Shown here one piece after another: positions 1 through 7,950 of a stretch of DNA of 44,507 nucleotides. Each line of letters begins with the position of its first letter. Positions within the stretch are counted from its first letter, which is position 1. A program made the position numbers and the translations under genes. The stretch lies in assembly GCA_012799365.1 (NCBI GenBank), contig JAAZLJ010000034.1:1-44507 (forward strand), read 5' to 3'. Below the pieces are notes generated by a model, which ran no database searches, was not told where the DNA came from, and worked only from the letters and a program-made list of their open reading frames with translations. Origin of the DNA: Syntrophomonadaceae bacterium. Its GTDB lineage: Bacteria > Bacillota > Syntrophomonadia > Syntrophomonadales > Syntrophothermaceae.

Positions 1-703
1 GATAGTCATCCAATTCCCCGGCTATATTTTCTGTTATCAAACGACGATGGGGGCTGACCAGAACTCCGGGCTTCAGGGCCTTGATTTTCTCAATCGAGCT
101 GATAAAATCATCCACATTGGAAAGATAATCGCCGTACCAGGGGCCAAACCCTACCATATCCACATCCCCGGTAAAAAGCACACCCTCCTTTTCGAAAAAG
201 AATGAACAGTGGCCAGGAGTGTGCCCGGGGGTATGAACCACTGTAGCCCGGGTACGACCAAAATCAATTACTTCTTCATTCTGTAAAAAACGTTCAATCG
301 GCTTTACCCGATAACTTACATTGGGGAAATCTGCATCCGGCATCTTTTCCCGTTTCGTCTTACCATAGCTAAGCCTGGGCCCATCCACCACTTCTTCCCA
401 CAGGTGTACACCCTGAAAATAAATATAGTCCTCACGCGAAGACATAGGAGGATAATCCAGGGGATGGATAGCCCTTGTGGTATGGTCAAAAAGCTCATGC
501 CCATGGGTATGGTCAGTATGAAAATGAGTATATAGCACCAGGTCTACACCAGCAGCGTCAATCTCGGCGAATGACTGACTGCCGGCCCCGGTGTCGATAA
601 CGGCCTTTATGTCTGAATCAACATACAGACAGTGACAGTAAGGATAAGCTGCCCTGCCCCAGGCCCGAACGATTTTTATCCGTTCTGTAACCTCCTGTAT
701 CAA
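1..703 (-). CDS. MBL-fold metallo-hydrolase, 3' end outside window
   Basis: The reading frame is open from a TTG at 703 to the left edge, so the C-terminus is missing. The start is chosen because AGGTGAT sits three bases upstream. Residues 59-65 form the metal-binding THFHTDH signature of the metallo-beta-lactamase fold. Later pieces fit the same fold: a TPGHTPGH segment (third metal histidine), FTGD (bridging aspartate) and a SPH motif near the edge. These enzymes hydrolyse esters, thioesters or phosphodiesters with a di-metal centre; no substrate can be read from the sequence. No signal peptide is seen, so it is probably cytosolic. It is downstream of the UPF0182 gene but separated by a terminator-like hairpin, so it is likely transcribed alone. 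Confidence 0.88.
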   Translation of the reverse strand, partial: MIQEVTERIKIVRAWGRAAYPYCHCLYVDSDIKAVIDTGAGSQSFAEIDAAGVDLVLYTHFHTDHTHGHELFDHTTRAIHPLDYPPMSSREDYIYFQGVHLWEEVVDGPRLSYGKTKREKMPDADFPNVSYRVKPIERFLQNEEVIDFGRTRATVVHTPGHTPGHCSFFFEKEGVLFTGDVDMVGFGPWYGDYLSNVDDFISSIEKIKALKPGVLVSPHRRLITENIAGELDDY

Positions 704-824
704 GCTATCACCTCTGAAAACTATAAAATATCATCACTGATTCTAATGTAAAAATTGAAATCGCTTATATACACTAATCTCTTCAACCAGTTCATCGGCA
801 AGACCATATACATTGAAACACACA

Positions 825-846
825 GGGTGAGGAAAGCTCCTCACCC
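825..846 (-). terminator. Intrinsic terminator after the UPF0182 gene
   Basis: A perfect 9-bp stem (GGGTGAGGA with TCCTCACCC) closes a four-base loop. On the minus strand it is followed by the T-rich TGTGTGTTTC. It lies about 85 bp past the UPF0182 stop and ahead of the MBL gene. Confidence 0.6.
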
Positions 847-931
847 CTGATACTTCTCCACAAAAACACTTTACCAGAAACTGATCTAACGTACGAATAA
901 GAATTCCAGGTACCAGACCTCCAACTTCCGG

Positions 932-3688
932 TTATTTTCTGGATTCCGCTTCCATTCGTCCTATAACGCTTTCCAACTGCTTAATGCTGGCACCGTACCC
1001 GGCCCAGTCTCCGTCTTTGATAGCCGCCTGGGCTTTGTCGTAATGCTTGCGCGCTTCTGCTATCAGTTCCGCTATAGTACTATCCGTTTCCGGAGTCTCG
1101 GTCTCATCTATCTCCTGGGCCGGTGCTTGTGCTTCCGGTTTCTTTCCAGGGGCAAACAGTTTCGCCAGGCCCTGTTCCAGGGTCTCCTCCATCACCACTC
1201 TATCACCATAAACCATAATAACCCTGCGCAGTTCCGGGATCTGACTTTGCTCTGCCTGCAGATAAAGAGGCTCTACATAAAGTATCGATTGATTGATGGG
1301 TATAACCATGAGATTCCCCTTGAAGGTACGAGAGCCTTTCTGATCCCACAGGGTCAACTGCTGGGCGATATTAGAATCCTGGTTGATACGCGACTCTACC
1401 TGCATAGGACCGAAGATCAGTTCCTGTTTGGGGAAATTATAAACCAGCAGTTTACCGTAGTTCTCTCCGTCCGAACGAGCACACAACCAGGCGATCATAT
1501 TCTGTTTGCGATTGGGAGTAAAAGGCAGCATCTGTATATACTCCGGTTCTGATTCGCCAGGCAGCCGCATGATGATATAGTAAGGAGACATTGAAGCTTG
1601 TTTATTATCTATCAGCTCATTGGGAATATTCCATTTGTCTTCCTTGTTATAAAACACCTGCGGATCCTGCATATGATATATAGTGAACATCTCGGACTGG
1701 ATCAGGAACATGTCTTCCGGATAACGTACGTGCTCAAAAAGTCCCTTCGGCATCTCCTCCATTGGCTTGAATAATCGAGGGAAGATGCTGCCAAAGGATT
1801 GCACCACCGGATCCTTAGTGTCAGCCAGATAGAAGGTAGTTTCACCAGAATAGGCATCGACCACTATCTTAACCGAATTACGAATATAGTTATTCCCCCG
1901 GCTATCAAAAGGTGCCGAATAAGGATACATAGAACTGCAGGTATAGGCATCCTGAATCCAGAAAATTTTACCGTCACTGATAACTACATAAGGGTCCTGT
2001 TCAAACTTCAAAAAAGGTGCTATTTTTTCCGTACGCTCGTGGATATTGCGGTTGAACAAAACATAACTATCATTGGTTATATCATTGGACAACAGCATCT
2101 TGTAGTCACGGAAAACCCATGCCAGGGCCAGCTTTCTACCCAATGAGTTGATACGCACTCCGCTCTCACCCTCATACCGGGTCCATACGTTCTCATCTCC
2201 GGAAGGATAATCGAATTCCTCGGTCCGGGTATTGACAAACACAACCTCATCGGTTTTTTCGCCATAGTAGATCTCCGGACGATCAATTTTCAAGTCGGTA
2301 GTAAAGCGGGGCGGAATATCTCGGATAAACAGATGGGGCAGCCCCTCTGTAGCCACTTCATTAACCGGACTCATAGCTATACCGTGACCGTGCGTATATT
2401 TAAGCCGCTGGTTGAGCCAGGTCTTGCCCTGTTCTGGCAGGTCTTTTTGTACCAGTTCCCGGGGGCTCAGCATCACCTGACGATACTTGCCGTCAATGAC
2501 ATAACGGTCGATATCGATATCATTAAATGAATAATAAGGCCGGATCTCCTGAATTTCTTTATAAGTGGTTTTAAGAGGCTGCCAATCCCACAGCCGAATG
2601 TTTCTGATGGTATCCTCATTGTCCTCAATGTCTTGGGCCGTAAGATCGTACTTGATATCGAAAACTTTATTTTCTACCTTATCCAGTCCATAAGCCTCCC
2701 GGGTAAACTTGATACTATGCTTAATGTAGGGCTGCTCACGGGCAAACTCATTGGGCTCGACCACGAACTTCTGCAGGAAAACCGGATAGACCCCCGTTAA
2801 GAGAATAGAAGTCAGCAGCCACACTCCCAGACCGGCTGCCACCCAGCTCATTTTCTCTATAAAGATGTTGGCGATTACCACCACGCCAACCAGCAGGGCC
2901 ACCACCAGGAGCACCTTGTATCCCAATAATCGGGCATGAATATCGGCATAGCCGGCACCATAAACCACCCCATCGGGTGAATAGAGAATACTATAAGCAG
3001 CCAGCCTGTATCCCCAGGCTTTTAACAAAAGAATAGCTGCCAGCAATACCGAAAGGTGTTTTTTCGGCCAGTTAAACTCCCGCCATTCAATGGCAAATAA
3101 TTGGAAAGAGGCTTTCATCAGGTAAATAATAGCAGCTCCCAGGGCCGCCATTATTAAGCTGGCCATCAGAAATCCATACACCATCTGGTAAAAACGTAGT
3201 TTAAAAATATAAAACGAAATATCTTTGCCGAAAATCGGATCCGCGCTGCCAAATGGCACTGCATGCAGGAACTGCTGGACAATAATCCAGCGGTCACCGC
3301 CGGACGCCCCGAGCAGTAAAGCCATGAGCAGACTGGCGGCCAGCAGCAGCCACCAGGCCGACTTGCTGCGCAAAAACTTATCCCAGGGAAGTTCATAATC
3401 GTCCAGGTAGATTATCTTGCGTCCTTCATCGTTAATTTCTGGATCCGGTTCCCGGATCATATAACGACGAGCTATCACCAGGTTGCCCCAGATGATAGCA
3501 AACGCCACCACCACTCCCACCACTGCTACCAGAATCTTGGTTAATAAAGTAGTAGTAAAAACCGAACTAAAGTTGAGGGAACCAAACCACAGATAATCAA
3601 TGTATAGATGGGCCAGTACCGAAGCCAGGATTAGTACACCCAACAATGTCCCCCAAAAAATATAACTCCCGGTCTTTTTTGACTCCAA
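932..3688 (-). CDS. UPF0182 family large membrane protein
   Basis: A protein of about 918 residues that I recognise as UPF0182 (Pfam PF03699), a conserved family of unknown function in Firmicutes, Actinobacteria and Cyanobacteria. The first third holds about seven hydrophobic segments. A long soluble part follows, probably extracytoplasmic, with the family's characteristic WDWQPL and YGEK-type stretches. The C-terminal end is acidic and helical. I place the start at TTG 3688, preceded by GGGAGGG at five bases. An in-frame ATG at 3721 would add 11 residues but has a poorer ribosome-binding site. It appears to be a single-gene unit with a hairpin terminator after it. Confidence 0.92.
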   Translation of the reverse strand: MESKKTGSYIFWGTLLGVLILASVLAHLYIDYLWFGSLNFSSVFTTTLLTKILVAVVGVVVAFAIIWGNLVIARRYMIREPDPEINDEGRKIIYLDDYELPWDKFLRSKSAWWLLLAASLLMALLLGASGGDRWIIVQQFLHAVPFGSADPIFGKDISFYIFKLRFYQMVYGFLMASLIMAALGAAIIYLMKASFQLFAIEWREFNWPKKHLSVLLAAILLLKAWGYRLAAYSILYSPDGVVYGAGYADIHARLLGYKVLLVVALLVGVVVIANIFIEKMSWVAAGLGVWLLTSILLTGVYPVFLQKFVVEPNEFAREQPYIKHSIKFTREAYGLDKVENKVFDIKYDLTAQDIEDNEDTIRNIRLWDWQPLKTTYKEIQEIRPYYSFNDIDIDRYVIDGKYRQVMLSPRELVQKDLPEQGKTWLNQRLKYTHGHGIAMSPVNEVATEGLPHLFIRDIPPRFTTDLKIDRPEIYYGEKTDEVVFVNTRTEEFDYPSGDENVWTRYEGESGVRINSLGRKLALAWVFRDYKMLLSNDITNDSYVLFNRNIHERTEKIAPFLKFEQDPYVVISDGKIFWIQDAYTCSSMYPYSAPFDSRGNNYIRNSVKIVVDAYSGETTFYLADTKDPVVQSFGSIFPRLFKPMEEMPKGLFEHVRYPEDMFLIQSEMFTIYHMQDPQVFYNKEDKWNIPNELIDNKQASMSPYYIIMRLPGESEPEYIQMLPFTPNRKQNMIAWLCARSDGENYGKLLVYNFPKQELIFGPMQVESRINQDSNIAQQLTLWDQKGSRTFKGNLMVIPINQSILYVEPLYLQAEQSQIPELRRVIMVYGDRVVMEETLEQGLAKLFAPGKKPEAQAPAQEIDETETPETDSTIAELIAEARKHYDKAQAAIKDGDWAGYGASIKQLESVIGRMEAESRK

Positions 3689-3760
3689 ACTAAACCCTCC
3701 CGTAAATATACCTGCTAACATGCTATTATTTGCTCACCGTCTGCATGAAAATATTTTTGG

Positions 3761-3825
3761 AACCGCAGATGAACGCTGATGATCGCAGATAACACAGAAA
3801 ACTTATGAATACGCTGAAAATAGAC
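3761..3825 (+). repeat. R1 dispersed repeat, copy A
   Basis: The sequence reads CGCAGATGAA, CGCTGATGAT, CGCAGATAAC in succession, a 10-bp periodic unit, followed by an AAACTTATGAATACGCTGAA tail. The tail is nearly identical at 20147-20216 and, in reverse, at 33690-33751. It occupies most of the 213-bp gap between the UPF0182 start and the MTAP-family stop. No gene is seen here. Confidence 0.75.
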
Positions 3826-3901
3826 TAATGATTCTACTGCGAAAACCCCTATTCAAATAAAAACCAGTGCATATATGGTTAAATGATGTGCAGTGGAATC
3901 A

Positions 3902-4738
3902 CTAATAGATCCCTTTCAGCAGGGTCTCCTTACGCAAATCATGACACGAGCAGTTCCTCACCCGTGACAGAGCCCGCAGGGTTTGAATAATCAACTTGCC
4001 CAGAGCGTACCCCTCGGTGTAAAATATCTCCTCCAATTCCTGATGTCTCCACGGTTCCGCCACTCCTTCGGCGTGGTTCACCACCAGGTACACCCCCGCA
4101 TAACAAGCCCCGATCTCTCGAGCCAGGTAAACCTCGGGACACAGGCTCTGCCCTACCACGTCTCCTCCACCGATACGGAACAGGTTCACCTCGGCCGGAC
4201 TCTCGAAATGGCGGCCATCGGTAACCACATAGGTGCCTCGATCGAATACCCTGTATACCGGATCCTTTTCTGCTATCTGCACCAGACATTCACGAATTTC
4301 CGGACACAGTGCATCGCGCATAACCAGCAGGTAACGATCCTCCAGACCGGTGTCCTTGCGCATGGAAAAATCCATATAATCATCCGGTATTACCACATCC
4401 CGCGGTTTCAACAGGTGATTAATAGCACCTACTCCGCCTTCGGCAATTATTCTTTTTACCCCGGCTTCACGCAATACCCAGAATACCTGCTGGGATGCGA
4501 CCCCACGCGCAACCCCCTGTCTCCACCCATGCATCTTGCAGGTAAGTACCTGAAAACTACCGCCATCTTCTCCCGCCACTTGTAATAGTTTAAACGGTGG
4601 ACTTTTACCATAGGGAGTGTCAAAGACCAGGTCTTCACCCGACACCTCCACTCCGTTCAGGTGTAACTCCTCGGGAAAACATATCTTAAAAGTTCCCGAA
4701 CCCCCAATTACCGCATACTCTGCTCCAGGAATCACCAT
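3902..4738 (-). CDS. MTAP/PNP-family nucleoside phosphorylase
   Basis: This 278-residue protein matches the S-methyl-5'-thioadenosine phosphorylase branch of the purine nucleoside phosphorylase family. It has an N-terminal IGGSG phosphate-binding motif and a central VGAINHLLKPRD-VIPDDYMD block. The GTYVVTDGRHFES-AE segment (base/ribose pocket) and VGQSLCPEVYLARE follow. The family cleaves 5'-modified adenosines with phosphate to adenine and a 5-modified ribose 1-phosphate. The ATG at 4738 has GGGGAGGGGTGGG upstream. It lies 72 bp after mqnC on the same strand and is probably co-transcribed. It could therefore salvage 5'-deoxyadenosine or MTA, or act on the menaquinone intermediate aminodeoxyfutalosine; the sequence alone does not decide. 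Confidence 0.88.
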   Translation of the reverse strand: MVIPGAEYAVIGGSGTFKICFPEELHLNGVEVSGEDLVFDTPYGKSPPFKLLQVAGEDGGSFQVLTCKMHGWRQGVARGVASQQVFWVLREAGVKRIIAEGGVGAINHLLKPRDVVIPDDYMDFSMRKDTGLEDRYLLVMRDALCPEIRECLVQIAEKDPVYRVFDRGTYVVTDGRHFESPAEVNLFRIGGGDVVGQSLCPEVYLAREIGACYAGVYLVVNHAEGVAEPWRHQELEEIFYTEGYALGKLIIQTLRALSRVRNCSCHDLRKETLLKGIY

Positions 4739-4810
4739 TTTTTACCCACCCCTCCCCAGTATTTCACCATCAGCAACCCGGATCTTTCCGCGTATTGCTA
4801 TGGTGTATTC

Positions 4811-5878
4811 TCAGTCAAATAGTTCCAGGATATTATAAGCAGTATCACGCCGGGCCGGAACTTTACCGGCCTGTCTTATCAGATTAATCATTTCCCCTTT
4901 TTGCATTCGGTAAGCCAATCCGGCCGCACGAACCACGTTCTCCTCAATCATAATGCTGCCCAGATCATCCGCCCCAAAAAACATGGAAAGCTGTCCCACC
5001 TGTTTCCCCTGGGTCACCCAGGAGCCTTGAATATGCTCAAAATTATCCAGGTAAAGCCGGGCCAGGGCCAGCATACGCAGATACTCCAGACTGCTAACCC
5101 GGGAACCCATCAGCTGGTTGTTGCCCGGTTGATAAGTCCACATGATAAAGGCCCGAAAACCACCGGTTCGATCCTGCAATTTTCGAATCTCCTGCAGGTG
5201 AGCCAGACGATGTTCTACTTGATCCACACTGCCCATCATCATGGTAGCGGTAGTTTTCAGCCCCAGATCATGGGCTTCCTCCATGATTCTTAACCACTCC
5301 AAACTCTTGATCTTATTGGGACTAATGTAACTCCTTACCTCATCGTGCAGAACCTCCGCCCCACCACCGGGTAGAGAATCCAGCCCTGCCTCTGCCAGGC
5401 GCTGTAACACCTCCCGGGTGGTCAGATCAGATACCCGGGCAATGTAAGCGATCTCCGGAGCGGTCAAAGAATGGATGGTGATATCATACCTCTGTTTGAT
5501 GGCTCGGAACATATCTTCGAAAAACTCCACTTTCAGATCCGGATTAAGTCCACCCTGGATCATCAACTGCGTAGCTTCCAGTTCCAGAGCTTCCTCAATC
5601 TTCTGGAACAACTGCGCCTGGTCGATTACATAAGCATCGGGATCTTCCTCTTCCCGATAAAATGCACAGAACCGACACCGGCAGGAACAGATATTGGTGT
5701 AGTTTATATTACGGTCAATGACAAAGGTAATCACATCGCCGGGGAAACGCCTATCCCTGACCAGGGTAGCCGCATGACCTAATTCCAGCACATCAGCTTC
5801 ATGAAACAAGAACAGGAACTCCTCTTCGGTCATTCGCTTTCCAACCAGGATTTCCTGAATGATCTCAGGTGTCTTCAA
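4811..5878 (-). CDS. mqnC: Cyclic dehypoxanthinyl futalosine synthase (radical SAM)
   Basis: A 355-residue radical SAM enzyme of the futalosine menaquinone pathway. It converts dehypoxanthinyl futalosine to the cyclic form using a [4Fe-4S] cluster and SAM. The CX3CX2C cluster motif is seen as C-SCR-C-RF-C near residues 64-71. MIQGGLNPD, SLPGGGAE and the FIMWTYQPGN segment point to MqnC rather than its paralogue MqnE, which has FIPLPFHPEN at that place. The start is TTG at 5878. Its Shine-Dalgarno GGAGG overlaps the mqnA stop codon, so the two genes are translationally close. The order mqnE-mqnA-mqnC-MTAP suggests an operon. Confidence 0.93.
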   Translation of the reverse strand: MKTPEIIQEILVGKRMTEEEFLFLFHEADVLELGHAATLVRDRRFPGDVITFVIDRNINYTNICSCRCRFCAFYREEEDPDAYVIDQAQLFQKIEEALELEATQLMIQGGLNPDLKVEFFEDMFRAIKQRYDITIHSLTAPEIAYIARVSDLTTREVLQRLAEAGLDSLPGGGAEVLHDEVRSYISPNKIKSLEWLRIMEEAHDLGLKTTATMMMGSVDQVEHRLAHLQEIRKLQDRTGGFRAFIMWTYQPGNNQLMGSRVSSLEYLRMLALARLYLDNFEHIQGSWVTQGKQVGQLSMFFGADDLGSIMIEENVVRAAGLAYRMQKGEMINLIRQAGKVPARRDTAYNILELFD

Positions 5879-5881
5879 TAT

Positions 5882-6709
5882 CTATACCTCCACGAACTCC
5901 AGCGAGGGGACTTCATTTAGAACCCCAATGTTAGCCGCCTCTCGATAATAAGCCAGCAGGCCTCTTTGCTGCCGAGCATCAAAATCAAACCTCAGCATGT
6001 GAAAATACTCCTCCAGAAACTCCGGGGTAAAAATCTCCCATTCAGCCGCCTTTGCTGCCACATCCTGGATATTCTGCAGGCTGAACTGCATCGATTGGAT
6101 CATCGCCTGTTTTACCCCAGCCAGCTGTTCCCGTTCCCTCTGGGCAAACTCGCGGCGCACCACCCATACAGCAAATACCATGGCTTCACCGGTATGATCC
6201 TTCCATTCCTGCCCCAGATCGTAAACATAAAGCCGGTCTTTCAACCGATAGTTGGAACGTAAAGCGTCATCCCCGATAAGCAAGGCTGCATCTGCCTCCA
6301 GCAGCATAGACCCCAATTCCGGCGGAGACTCAAAATACTCAGGACTGAGGTGGTATTTCCGATTCAGGAGTATCCGGAGCAGGGCCTGGGAAGTAGCCGA
6401 GGTATTGGTCAAGGCCACCTTGCGCCCGTTCAGCTCCTCGATGGGAACCTTGGAAAACAAAAGAATACTCATAACCGCTCCATCACAGCTCACACAAATA
6501 TCAGGAAGTAACACCAGATCCCGAAAGTTGCGTGCGTACTCGATAGAAGAAATGGGTGCCAGATCCAGAAGGTTCTCCCGCAGCATGCGATTTAACTCCC
6601 GGGGAGTACCTTTCAGCAGGTCTACATCCAGTAAGACTTTGTGTTGAATAAGGCCATAATAGAGAGGAAAACAGTTCAAAAATTGAATATGGCCTACCCG
6701 AGGCCGCAT
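5882..6709 (-). CDS. mqnA: Chorismate dehydratase
   Basis: A 275-residue protein of the MqnA/MqnD periplasmic-binding-like fold. The N-terminus VGHIQFLNCFPLYYGL matches the MqnA form (family motif VG-I-YLN--P) rather than MqnD. It dehydrates chorismate to 3-[(1-carboxyvinyl)oxy]benzoate, the first step of the futalosine route. The TNTSATSQALLRILL and LLIGDDAL segments, typical of the family's ligand cleft, are present. ATG 6709 has AAGGGAGA at a good distance. No signal peptide is seen, as expected for the cytosolic enzyme. It sits between mqnE and mqnC; mqnB and mqnD are not in the window. Confidence 0.93.
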   Translation of the reverse strand: MRPRVGHIQFLNCFPLYYGLIQHKVLLDVDLLKGTPRELNRMLRENLLDLAPISSIEYARNFRDLVLLPDICVSCDGAVMSILLFSKVPIEELNGRKVALTNTSATSQALLRILLNRKYHLSPEYFESPPELGSMLLEADAALLIGDDALRSNYRLKDRLYVYDLGQEWKDHTGEAMVFAVWVVRREFAQREREQLAGVKQAMIQSMQFSLQNIQDVAAKAAEWEIFTPEFLEEYFHMLRFDFDARQQRGLLAYYREAANIGVLNEVPSLEFVEV

Positions 6710-6810
6710 AATAACATCTCCCTTTATTTTATCTAACCAAACTGCAGCTGCATGCTGATAACTTTATGGTTTACCCCAGAATAACCTGCCTGCATGCAAT
6801 AAATTAAGCA

Positions 6811-7890
6811 TTAGTATCTCTTGATCACGTTATAGACTGTATCTCGCTCCACCGGAGTATAACCGGCCGAACGGATAAGTTGGATGAGATCCGATTTAGG
6901 GATTCCTACATCAGTAGTGGCCCCGGCCGCATGGGTGATCTTCTCCTCTACCACGGTGCCGTCCAGATCGTTAGCCCCAAATGCCAGCGAAATCTGAGCC
7001 ACACCTATGCTCAGCATAATCCAGAAAGCTTTGATATGATCTACATTATCCAGCATCAAGCGGGATATAGAGATAACCTTCAGATCCTCTACCGCCGTTA
7101 CCCGAGGAATATGACTGAGTTTGGTATTTTCCGGATGAAAAGGCAGCGGTATAAAAGACTGAATGCCTCCAGTTTCATCCTGGAGTTCGCGTAAAGTCAA
7201 CATATGGTCCACCCGATCCTCCACCGACTCAATATGTCCGTACAGCATGGTCGTATTGGTAGGCAGACCCAGCTGGTGGGCAGTACGGTGTACATCCAGC
7301 CACTGCTGGCTGCTGGCCTTGCGAGGACAGGTAATATTCCGTAGATGATCCTTTAGAATCTCGGCCCCACCGCCTGGCAGCGAACCCAAACCGGCATCTT
7401 TCAGCTCCTGCAGCACCTCTTGAACACTGCGCCCGGAGATATCAGCAAAATACTGAATCTCTACCGCTGTAAAACCCTGAATGTGAATACCCGGGAAATT
7501 CTGCCGCAAAGCCTTAACCACATCCACATAGTACTGAAAGGGCAGATCTGGATGCAGGGCACTAACCACATGTAATTCAGTTATATTCATAGGCAAGGCT
7601 TCCCGGCCCAGACGTACCGCATCTTCCACCGTCATGCAGTAGGCCCCGGGATCATCCTTGTCCCTGCCAAAAGCACAGAACTTGCAGCGCGACATGCAGA
7701 TATTGGTCAAATTTATATGGCGATTAACGTTAAAATAAACATCACGCCCCGTTTTGCGGTTTCTTACCGACTGAGCCATTTCCCCCAGGCTTAGCAGATC
7801 ATTAACCGAAAAAAGATAGATACCATCCTCTCGAGAAAGCCTTTCACCAGCATCCACTTTTTCCTTGATTTCTGTAAGTTTCTTATCCAT
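6811..7890 (-). CDS. mqnE: Aminodeoxyfutalosine synthase (radical SAM)
   Basis: This 359-residue radical SAM enzyme adds the 5'-deoxyadenosyl group of SAM to the MqnA product, giving 6-amino-6-deoxyfutalosine. The cluster motif is C-MSR-C-KF-C followed by AFGRD. LHPDLPFQYYVD and SLPGGGAEIL are characteristic of MqnE. I choose ATG 7890 because GGGAGA lies six bases upstream. A longer frame to 7944 would overlap the promoter and lacks a ribosome-binding site. It is the first gene of the mqn group, with an extended -10 promoter just upstream and a 101-bp gap to mqnA. Confidence 0.92.
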   Translation of the reverse strand: MDKKLTEIKEKVDAGERLSREDGIYLFSVNDLLSLGEMAQSVRNRKTGRDVYFNVNRHINLTNICMSRCKFCAFGRDKDDPGAYCMTVEDAVRLGREALPMNITELHVVSALHPDLPFQYYVDVVKALRQNFPGIHIQGFTAVEIQYFADISGRSVQEVLQELKDAGLGSLPGGGAEILKDHLRNITCPRKASSQQWLDVHRTAHQLGLPTNTTMLYGHIESVEDRVDHMLTLRELQDETGGIQSFIPLPFHPENTKLSHIPRVTAVEDLKVISISRLMLDNVDHIKAFWIMLSIGVAQISLAFGANDLDGTVVEEKITHAAGATTDVGIPKSDLIQLIRSAGYTPVERDTVYNVIKRY

Positions 7891-7921
7891 AATCATTCTC
7901 CCTAACCCAGAAGTTTTCTCT

Positions 7922-7930
7922 ATTATAGCA
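7922..7930 (-). promoter_or_regulatory. Extended -10 promoter of the mqn group
   Basis: The minus strand reads TGCTATAAT, a TGn-TATAAT extended -10, 32 bp before the chosen mqnE start. No good -35 is seen at 17 bp, which is usual for extended -10 promoters. The 11-bp palindrome ACCAATATGGT lies just upstream. Confidence 0.5.
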
Positions 7931-7950
7931 AAACCAGTGACCATATTGGT

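Noticed and set aside
1043-1552. Plus-strand open frame antisense to the UPF0182 gene
   Set aside because: Shadow frame with no ribosome-binding site.
3761-3825. CRISPR array suggested by the repeated GATGAACGC units
   Set aside because: Units are 10 bp and contiguous with no spacers, and no cas gene is in the window.
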